A stretch of DNA of 52,562 nt, taken from NCBI GenBank assembly GCA_964557575.1, contig CAZLBC010000029.1, forward strand, positions 1 through 52,562. Reading direction: 5' to 3'. The translations under genes and the position numbers were made by a program. The notes beneath the pieces were generated by a model, which did no database searches, was not told the origin of the DNA, and worked only from the letters and a program-made list of their open reading frames with translations. Source of the stretch: CAZLBC01 sp964557575. Lineage in GTDB: Bacteria > Planctomycetota > Phycisphaerae > SM23-33. This document shows, piece by piece, positions 43,443 to 50,294 of the stretch (the stretch's first letter is position 1; each line of letters begins with the position of its first letter).

Positions 43443-43991
43443 ATGAAACACATCGACGTGAAAAAAAGGGGGAACGGCACACAAAGTGGTTCAGCCCGTT
43501 TCGTCAAAAAAACCTCGACCGTGATGCTGATATGGCTGGCTGCCGCGCCGGCCGTCATTGGCTCGGCGGGATGCAGTGCCGAATCCGGAACCGCGGTCAC
43601 GATCAGCCGAAGCAAATACCGGGACGTCGACCACACCGCCGAAGCGCTTAAAGCGGCAATCGCATCGCACGGACTGAAATGCCCGGCGATTCGCAACCTG
43701 AACAAGGCCATGGCCAAACACGGCGTTCACCTCGATCGGCAGGTGCGTGTCGTGGAGTTCTGCAGGGCCGATTATGCCCGCGCTATACTGGAAGGGAACC
43801 CCGAGGTATGCACGCTCATGCCGTGCACATTCGGCGTGTACGAAGGCGGCGACGGCACGGTCTACATCAGCAGCATGAACCAGTACCTGATGGGCAGGAT
43901 GTTCGGAAAAACCGTCCAAACCGTTATGGATCGACGTGTTGCCCCGAAGCAAAGGATGATTCTGAATGCGTGCAGCAAAGAAACGCCCTGA
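43443..43991 (+). CDS. DUF302 domain lipoprotein
   Basis: 182-aa protein with an N-terminal membrane helix (TVMLIWLAAAPAVIGSAGC) ending in a lipobox-like GSAGC, so probably an outer-membrane or periplasmic lipoprotein. The DUF302 fold follows: DVDHTAEALKAAIASHGLKC, VRVVEFCRADYARAILEGNP and the typical PEVCTLMPCTFGVYE with two Cys, then YISSMNQYLMGRMFG. DUF302 function is unknown; members often accompany redox or metal genes. AAAGGAG precedes ATG 43443. It is the second gene of the sigma-54 operon. Confidence 0.85.
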   Translation: MKHIDVKKRGNGTQSGSARFVKKTSTVMLIWLAAAPAVIGSAGCSAESGTAVTISRSKYRDVDHTAEALKAAIASHGLKCPAIRNLNKAMAKHGVHLDRQVRVVEFCRADYARAILEGNPEVCTLMPCTFGVYEGGDGTVYISSMNQYLMGRMFGKTVQTVMDRRVAPKQRMILNACSKETP

Positions 43992-43993
43992 TA

Positions 43994-44092
43994 ATGCTTC
44001 TCGAAAAACCAGACCCGAATTGTTCAGCGGGCCCTGTTCAGACGCACATACGGCAGGTCACGGACGGCATAACGCTATTGAACGGCGAGTAA
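43994..44092 (+). CDS. Possible 32-aa bridging ORF
   Basis: An ATG three bases after the DUF302 stop opens 32 codons (MLLEKPDPNCSAG to GITLLNGE) ending five bases before the TolC-like gene. It fills the gap exactly, but it has no strong ribosome site of its own and no known relatives. It may serve translational coupling, or be chance. Confidence 0.25.
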   Translation: MLLEKPDPNCSAGPVQTHIRQVTDGITLLNGE

Positions 44093-44097
44093 TACCC

Positions 44098-45579
44098 ATG
44101 ACCCGTGAATCACGGATAACACCATTTGCTCCTGAATGTTACATGGTTTCATTACGGGCAATGGCGCGGCTCATTGTGTCCGTTTTGATTGTCGCGCATG
44201 CGCAGGGGTGCGTACTGTTCGATCCCTTCGACCCTTATTTCAAACCGCCGCCGCAACACGAGGTCGGCGAGAACAACCAGCCCCCCCAACCGCCCGCCCC
44301 CCCTGTCGCATCTCCTGCATCCCGGCCGGCGGATGGGCCGAACACGCTGGCAGAGGCCGTGGCATTCGCGCTGGAAAACAACCCGGGGCTTTCCGCGGCC
44401 TGCCACGGAATCGACGCGGCCGTCGCACAGCGGGACATCTCACTGGGAAGGGCGCTGCCTGAGATCACGGTCGAGGGCGGGTACTCCTGGTACCGGGATA
44501 ACCGTCTGATCAAGCCGCGGCGGCCCGGCCCGCGGGAATCCTTGCAATTCACGGATGATCTCATTGTCGCCGATATCGTCCTTACCATGCCGTTGTACGC
44601 GGGCGGGCGCATCAGAAACCGGATACGAGCCGATGAGTTGATGGCCCGGGCGGCACGGCAGCAACTCTTTCATTCTAAAACGGAATTGGTCTTCAATGTA
44701 TCGAGCGTGTTTTACTCCATGCTCGGCCAGCGGGAAGTCATCAACGCGGTGGTATTTTCGAAGAAGGCCCTGGAGGAACATCACAACCGGGCGAAGCAAC
44801 TGTTTCACACCCAGAAGGCGGCAAGGGTCGACCTGTTACGCACAGAGGTCAGGCTTGCCGATATCGAGCAGCGGCTGATACGCGAGCGCAATGTACTCAC
44901 GGTCAAGCGTTCCCTCTTTGCGAGCCTGCTCGGCGTAAGCGCGAAAAGGGACATTCCGCGTATTGAAGGCACACTGGCCGGCGTCGCTATCCCGGCCGGG
45001 CTTGACCAGGGCCTGGCAACGGCATATGCCAACAGACAGGATTACCAATCCCTCTGTTCCCGAATCAACGCGCAGCAAAGGAGACTCGACATAGCACAGG
45101 CGGGAAGACTGCCGGAGGTGTCCCTCCGGGCGTCATACGGAAATCGGTGGGCCGCGGACTCAAGTGAAGACAATGAAGTCGGGGAAATCGGCGTATTTGT
45201 TGAACTACCCGTTTTCGAAGGCGGGCGTATCGCGGCGCGGATACGAAAAGAACGCAGTCGATTACGGGATCTCAGCCAGCGCCTGCGCACGCTGAAACTC
45301 AGGATTCGACTTGAAGTGGAAACGGCGACGTCAAACATCGAATCCACGCGGACACGAATCGATGTGACGCAAAAAGCTGTCGCGCAGGCCAAGGAATCCC
45401 TGCGCATAGAACGGGAGAAATACGACGTGGGCAAGGGAGTCATTGTCGATGTGCTGGATGCCCAGGCGGCGCTTCTGGATTCCCAGACAAACTACTACCG
45501 GGCCCTCGCCGAGTTCAACACGGCCATAGCGCAGTTCCGCCTGGCCGTAGAAAAAAACCACCACGGAAACCAAGGATAG
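44098..45579 (+). CDS. TolC-like outer-membrane efflux protein
   Basis: 493-aa outer-membrane factor. After a hydrophobic start (RLIVSVLIVAHAQGC, a possible lipoprotein site) and a Pro-rich linker (QPPQPPAPP), two OEP repeats are visible. The first contains NTLAEAVAFALENNPGLSAA and FTDDLIVADIVLTMPLYAGG, the second GEIGVFVELPVFEGGRIAAR and a long helical stretch ending DVLDAQAALLDSQTNYYRAL. It would form the trimeric exit duct for the adaptor and pump encoded next. Start ATG 44098 follows GGCGAG; a later ATG at 44143 is possible. It is the third recognised gene of the sigma-54 operon. Confidence 0.9.
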   Translation: MTRESRITPFAPECYMVSLRAMARLIVSVLIVAHAQGCVLFDPFDPYFKPPPQHEVGENNQPPQPPAPPVASPASRPADGPNTLAEAVAFALENNPGLSAACHGIDAAVAQRDISLGRALPEITVEGGYSWYRDNRLIKPRRPGPRESLQFTDDLIVADIVLTMPLYAGGRIRNRIRADELMARAARQQLFHSKTELVFNVSSVFYSMLGQREVINAVVFSKKALEEHHNRAKQLFHTQKAARVDLLRTEVRLADIEQRLIRERNVLTVKRSLFASLLGVSAKRDIPRIEGTLAGVAIPAGLDQGLATAYANRQDYQSLCSRINAQQRRLDIAQAGRLPEVSLRASYGNRWAADSSEDNEVGEIGVFVELPVFEGGRIAARIRKERSRLRDLSQRLRTLKLRIRLEVETATSNIESTRTRIDVTQKAVAQAKESLRIEREKYDVGKGVIVDVLDAQAALLDSQTNYYRALAEFNTAIAQFRLAVEKNHHGNQG

Positions 45580-45586
45580 AGACACT

Positions 45587-45751
45587 ATGACGATCAATCG
45601 CGATCTTCCTCACAGCGACGACACACGGAGAAACAGCATCGGCCGCGCAGCGTGTGTGCGTACAACGACACCCGGCGGGGATACGCCGTCTACCAAACGA
45701 GGCAATAACACCTTACCGAACGCGGCACTACCAACGGGAGAAATGCAGTGA
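45587..45751 (+). CDS. Possible 54-aa bridging ORF
   Basis: An ATG at 45587 with AAGGA overlapping the end of the TolC gene opens 54 codons (MTINRDLPHSDDTRRN and on). Its TGA overlaps the GTG start of the adaptor gene as GTGA. It has no recognisable domain and is rich in Thr and Arg. The exact fit suggests translational coupling, but protein function is unsupported. Confidence 0.35.
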   Translation: MTINRDLPHSDDTRRNSIGRAACVRTTTPGGDTPSTKRGNNTLPNAALPTGEMQ

Positions 45752-47037
45752 AGACGGCACACCGTTCTTTGATCGTCGCGGCATGCGGGATCATCGTTGC
45801 CGCCGTCCCGGGCTGCCGTTCGGGCACCACCGGCCGCGGCAAAGGCAAGAAGCCCCGGCGGGTTATGATTGCCACGGCTGAAAGACGACGTATTCAGGAA
45901 ATCCTGGAGACAACGGGAGATGTCGTTGCCGTCAACACCGTGACCCTGCGGGCAACCGTGGAGGGCCCGATCTCATTCTGCCCCTGGAGAGAGGGTGACC
46001 GGGTCGAGCGGGCCGGACAGAAACTGGTCGCAATCAACAGGCCGCTGTACCGTCAACAGGTCGCAACCGCCGCGTCGGCCCTGGCGGCGGCCGGGGCCAA
46101 GCTGGCCGATCTGAAGGCCGGGGCGCGTCCCGAGGAGATCGCCCAGGCAAAAGAATCCGTGAGGCATTTCGAGGATTGTACCGACTTTGCCCGAGCCGAC
46201 ATGCAGAGAATAAAGTCACTGGTCGAAAGCGGATCGCTTCCCGCCGAGACCGTGGAAAAGGCCCGCGTCAGTTACGTGAAATGTCACACGCAGTTCCAGG
46301 CGGCCAAGGAGCAGTTGGCAATGTTGGAGGCGGGGCCGACGAAGACCGAGATTGCCGTCGCGCAGGCCGCCGTCGACGAAGCCGCCGCCAAGCGCAAACT
46401 CGCGCAGTCGCGACTGGACGAATGCGTACTGACGGCACCGTTTGCCGGCATTATCACGCAGGTGTACGTCCGGCCCGGCGACCTGGCCGAACCGCGCCGG
46501 GAATTGCTGAAAATGATGGACCCCTCTTCCCTGGTCATACGGGCCGGGCTGCCGGAGAGCTGCGCGGCTCATATCCGCACGGGCACGGAAGCGGTGGTTC
46601 GCCTGGATGCCTATCCTGGCAGGACGTTTGAGGCGAAGATCGAGCGCGTCTATCCCCGCCTCGAGCGGGAATCACGCACGCGAATCGTCGAAGTAACGGT
46701 AACGGATCCGGTTGCATTGATCCCCCATATGTTCGCGAGGATCTCGGTGCGGGGCCGGGCGGTCGACGACGCGGTGGTCATTCCCGATCCCGCCATTGTA
46801 ACAACGCCCCGCGGCTGGAAGGTTGTCTACGTCGTACAGGAAGGCACGGCCCACAGGCGAAAAGTAAAGGTCGGTATCGAGCGGGAACAACACATACAGA
46901 TAACCGGCGGCGTGAAGGCGGGCGAGAACGTGGTCATCAAGGGGAACCTGAACCTGAAGGACGGCGCGAAGGTCCGGCCGGGCACGGCGGCGTCTGCTCC
47001 GGCCGTGAAAAAGCCCCCGGAGGAAAAAGACCGATGA
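45748..47037 (+). CDS. RND efflux periplasmic adaptor (membrane fusion protein)
   Basis: 429-aa adaptor with a lipobox (GIIVAAVPGC). Order: biotinyl-lipoyl half (TVTLRATVEGPISFCPWREG), a long alpha-hairpin (about residues 95-215, rich in Ala, Lys and Glu), the second half with CVLTAPFAGIITQVYVRPGD, a beta-barrel (GTEAVVRLDAYPGRTFEAKI) and a membrane-proximal domain (VKVGIEREQHIQITGGVKAG). It links the inner-membrane pump to the TolC-like duct. The start is a GTG with GGGAG nine bases upstream; the nearby ATG at 45743 is out of frame. Its stop overlaps the pump start (ATGA). Confidence 0.93.
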   Translation: MKTAHRSLIVAACGIIVAAVPGCRSGTTGRGKGKKPRRVMIATAERRRIQEILETTGDVVAVNTVTLRATVEGPISFCPWREGDRVERAGQKLVAINRPLYRQQVATAASALAAAGAKLADLKAGARPEEIAQAKESVRHFEDCTDFARADMQRIKSLVESGSLPAETVEKARVSYVKCHTQFQAAKEQLAMLEAGPTKTEIAVAQAAVDEAAAKRKLAQSRLDECVLTAPFAGIITQVYVRPGDLAEPRRELLKMMDPSSLVIRAGLPESCAAHIRTGTEAVVRLDAYPGRTFEAKIERVYPRLERESRTRIVEVTVTDPVALIPHMFARISVRGRAVDDAVVIPDPAIVTTPRGWKVVYVVQEGTAHRRKVKVGIEREQHIQITGGVKAGENVVIKGNLNLKDGAKVRPGTAASAPAVKKPPEEKDR

Positions 47038-50000
47038 AAATCACCGCCGCCGCGCTCAAGCGTCCCGTCGCCGTTACCGTTTTGGTCGTCGCCACCTTCG
47101 CCACCGGTCTGTTCAGTCTCTTGCAGCTCGACGTGAACTACCTGCCCGATATTTCCTACCCGATGGTAAAGATTCACATCTGGTGGCGCGGGGCGACGGC
47201 GGACGATATCGAGGACAATATCGCGGACCCCCTGGAGGAAGTGATCGCCACCGTGGACGACCTCGATTACATCGAGTCCTCCAGCACCGAGGGCATGTAC
47301 ACGCTGCTGGCGAACTTTTTTTACGGCGTTGACGTCGAGGTGGCGTTCCAGGACGTGGTGGCCGCCATGGGCCGGGTGACAAAAAAACTGCCGCCCGATA
47401 TGGATCCCCCGATTATCATCAAGGCCGACCCGTCGCAACTGCCGGTGCTGGAAGTGATGATCACCTCGGAGAAGCACGACCTCGTCTGGCTCCGCGAGTG
47501 GGCGGACGAATGGCTCATCGACCGGCTGGCGACCGTGCCGGGCACGGCCGGCGCCGAAATTGTCGGCGGGCTGGAGCGCGAGATACGCGTTCACCTCGAC
47601 CCGGATCGCCTGCAGGCCTACAAGCTTTCTCCGGCGAGGGTCGCCCGGGCAATCCACGAGGAAAACGTCGAAACATTCGCCGGCCGTATCACCATCGAAC
47701 CCCGCGAGATCATCGCGCGTACCATGGGAGAATTCGAGAACCTCGAAGAGATCGAAAACGTCGTCGTGGCGATGGACGCAGCCGGCGAGGAGATCTACGT
47801 CAAGGACATCGCGCGCGTTGAAGACGCGCACCGGGAGATGCGCATCAACACGCACTTCAACGGCCGTCCGTGCATAGAGTTCAAGGTGCTCAAACAATAC
47901 GCCGCCAACGCGGTGACGGTCGCCGAGGACGTGAAGGATTGTTTAGCCGAGTTGCGTGCGCGGGGAGATATTCCGGAGGATATCGAGTTCGGATACGTTG
48001 AAGACGAGAGTACGTACGTCCGTGCGGCCATCCAGAGCGTCGAGAGTTCCGCGCTCATCGCCGCCATACTCGTCATCGTGGTCGTCTACCTGTTTCTCGG
48101 CCGCTGGCGGCAGGTCATCGTGATGATCGTTGCCCTGCCGGTTACCCTGCTGGCCAACTTCGGCGTAATGAAGGCCGCGGGGTTCTCCATCAACGTCTTC
48201 TCCCTCGGGGGCCTGGTGGTCGCGCTGGGGGTCATCCTGGACAACTCGATCGTGGTCCTGGAGAACATCACCCGCCTGAAGGCTGAAGGGGCGGAAGATT
48301 ATGCCGACAGGGGTACCGGGGAGGTCGGCTCGGCGATCGTGGCGTCGACGCTCACGTTCCTGGTGATTTTCATGCCCTTCGTGTTCGTGCCTGGCATGGT
48401 GGCGATCCTGCTCAGTGAACTCGTCTTTGTCGTGGGCGGCGTCGTGGTCATCTCACTGATCATCGCCCTGACCCTCACGCCCCTGTTGACGGATCGGCTC
48501 CTGCGGCGCGAGAAATCCGGCGACCTTTCCCGCGTGGCCGGTGCCTTTGAAAAGATTATCGCAATCGGGCTGCGCGGCTACGAGCGGCTGCTCGGGGCCT
48601 GCCTGCGGGTGAAATGGCTGATCGTGATTCTGGCCGTCGCCGTATTCGCCGCCGGCGTATGGCTGGCCGCGCAATCCGGCACGCAATTCCTGCCCAAGCT
48701 CGACGACGGCCGCGTGATGGTAAAACTCAAGATGCCGAGCGGCACCTCCCTGGCGGAGGTCGACCGGATCCTCACCCGGGTCGAGAAACGGCTGCGGGAA
48801 CTACCTGAGATCGACAGCATGTTCAGACTCGCCGGCGGTCGGGTCTTCGGACTCTACACCCTTGAGATCGGCAACGAGGGAAATCTCAATATTCAACTCG
48901 TGCCGCGAAGCCGTCGGCATATAACCACCGCCGGGTTCATCAAGAAAATCAGGCCCTGGATAGCCAGGATACAAGGGGATGAACCCGGCGCGAAAATCCC
49001 CGTCAAGCCGCGAAAGATCAAGGGGCTCCGCAAGGTGGGCGAACAGGACGTGGAAGTCAACGTCAAGGGCAGCGATGTCGTCCTGCTCTACGAGTTCTCC
49101 GAAAAACTGGCATCACAGCTCGTCAAAACACCGGGACTCTCGGGCGTGAATGTCTCCATGGATATGACGAAACCCGAATACCGCATCCATGTCGACCGCG
49201 CCCGCGCGTCGGCCCACGGCATCCCGGTCAACATGGTCGCCGAGACCCTGCGGACCCAGGTCCACGGCCGCGTGGGCACCCAGTACCGCGAGGGGACCGA
49301 GTACTACCCCATCCGCGTCATGATTCCCGAAATAACGCTCACGAGCAAAACTCATCTGGAAAACCTGATCGTGGATACCCGTAACGGAGAGCCGATTTAT
49401 CTGCGCGACATCGCGGAGGTCCGGCGGGCGGTCGGCCCCGTGGAGATCTCCCGCGAGGACCAGGTGATACGGGTGATCGTCCGCGCTGATGCCGCCGGTG
49501 TAAGTGTCGGGGAGGCCCTTACACGGGCCGAGCAGGCGGCCAGGGATCTTGATCCCCCCGCGGGTGTCGAGATCTCCATGGGCAGCGAAGCGCGGTTCAT
49601 GGAGGAGAGCCGTCGGGTTGTCGGCCTCATCATCGGTTTCGCGGCGCTCTTCGCCTACGTGATTCTGGCCATTCAATACGAGTCGTTCATGCTGCCTTTG
49701 TTGATCATCATTAACGTGCCGCTGGCAATGACGGGGGCGCTGCTGGCGCTGTCGGTCGCCGGGGCGCCGGTTGGCGTTACCGTGGAGATCGGTATGCTCG
49801 TGATGATGGGCGGCATCACCTCGCAGGGCGTGGTGCTCTTGACCCTGGCCGAGGAGTACCGCAAAGCCGGGGCCTCCCGGCTGGAGGCAATCCGCACGGC
49901 GGCCCCGCTGCGGGTGCGCCCCATCCTGATGACCCAGTTCACCACGGTCCTGGGGCTGGTGCCGCTGGCGATGAACCTCGGCGAGGGGGGCGGCATGCTC

Positions 50001-50105
50001 GTGACGATGGCGATCGCGGTCATCGGCGGCCTGCTGTACTCGCTGCTGCTGACACTGCTTTTTCTGCCGGCGGCCTACGTGCTGGTCGGGTCCCGGCGCT
50101 CATAA
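47034..50105 (+). CDS. RND efflux pump permease (AcrB/MdtB-type)
   Basis: 1023-aa inner-membrane transporter of normal length for the family. The N-terminal helix (AVTVLVVATFATGLFSLLQL) is followed by the first porter region (DVNYLPDISYPMVKIHI). Central helices include the proton-relay region LVVALGVILDNSIVVLENIT, where one Asp is present and the neighbour is Asn rather than the Asp pair of AcrB. Later come the second porter half and the final helices (GMLVMMGGITSQGVVLLTLA, RPILMTQFTTVLGLVPLAMN). It couples to the adaptor by an ATGA overlap and ends the sigma-54 operon. Substrate unknown; clustering with a methyltransferase suggests a self-made compound rather than a drug. Confidence 0.95.
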   Translation: MKITAAALKRPVAVTVLVVATFATGLFSLLQLDVNYLPDISYPMVKIHIWWRGATADDIEDNIADPLEEVIATVDDLDYIESSSTEGMYTLLANFFYGVDVEVAFQDVVAAMGRVTKKLPPDMDPPIIIKADPSQLPVLEVMITSEKHDLVWLREWADEWLIDRLATVPGTAGAEIVGGLEREIRVHLDPDRLQAYKLSPARVARAIHEENVETFAGRITIEPREIIARTMGEFENLEEIENVVVAMDAAGEEIYVKDIARVEDAHREMRINTHFNGRPCIEFKVLKQYAANAVTVAEDVKDCLAELRARGDIPEDIEFGYVEDESTYVRAAIQSVESSALIAAILVIVVVYLFLGRWRQVIVMIVALPVTLLANFGVMKAAGFSINVFSLGGLVVALGVILDNSIVVLENITRLKAEGAEDYADRGTGEVGSAIVASTLTFLVIFMPFVFVPGMVAILLSELVFVVGGVVVISLIIALTLTPLLTDRLLRREKSGDLSRVAGAFEKIIAIGLRGYERLLGACLRVKWLIVILAVAVFAAGVWLAAQSGTQFLPKLDDGRVMVKLKMPSGTSLAEVDRILTRVEKRLRELPEIDSMFRLAGGRVFGLYTLEIGNEGNLNIQLVPRSRRHITTAGFIKKIRPWIARIQGDEPGAKIPVKPRKIKGLRKVGEQDVEVNVKGSDVVLLYEFSEKLASQLVKTPGLSGVNVSMDMTKPEYRIHVDRARASAHGIPVNMVAETLRTQVHGRVGTQYREGTEYYPIRVMIPEITLTSKTHLENLIVDTRNGEPIYLRDIAEVRRAVGPVEISREDQVIRVIVRADAAGVSVGEALTRAEQAARDLDPPAGVEISMGSEARFMEESRRVVGLIIGFAALFAYVILAIQYESFMLPLLIIINVPLAMTGALLALSVAGAPVGVTVEIGMLVMMGGITSQGVVLLTLAEEYRKAGASRLEAIRTAAPLRVRPILMTQFTTVLGLVPLAMNLGEGGGMLVTMAIAVIGGLLYSLLLTLLFLPAAYVLVGSRRS

Positions 50106-50210
50106 ATCGCGTTCATCTTCCCGGCGAAGATCCTGCGGAACAGCGGGACGCCGGTGTTCGATATGGGCCCTGAACCGAACCGGGCGTGGGGGACGGGCGG
50201 CGGGCGGTAA
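50106..50210 (+). pseudogene. Relic of the 3' end of a second GH92 gene
   Basis: Directly after the pump stop codon, 34 codons and a TAA read IAFIFPAKILRNSGTPVF then DMGPEPNRAWGTGGGR. The last 16 residues match the C-terminus of the GH92 protein (LEMGPEPNRAWGTGGGR) almost exactly, and FPAK is also shared; DNA similarity to 40150-40254 is high. The body of the gene is absent. It shows that a GH92 paralogue once ended here or that the tail was copied. Confidence 0.85.
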
Positions 50211-50235
50211 GCAGAACGGCGCCGGGAAGCGAACT

Positions 50236-50269
50236 AAAAAAAGCCCCTCCCCGCGCAGCGGGGAGGGGC
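50236..50269 (-). terminator. Intrinsic terminator of the DUF11 gene
   Basis: Read on the minus strand, a perfect 12-bp GC stem (50269-50258 with 50254-50243, three-base loop) is followed by seven T (complement of 50242-50236). It begins 26 bp after the DUF11 stop. A 33-bp part is identical to 5579-5611. Confidence 0.9.
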
Positions 50270-50294
50270 GTGGCAGGCAACGGCACCCGGTCGA

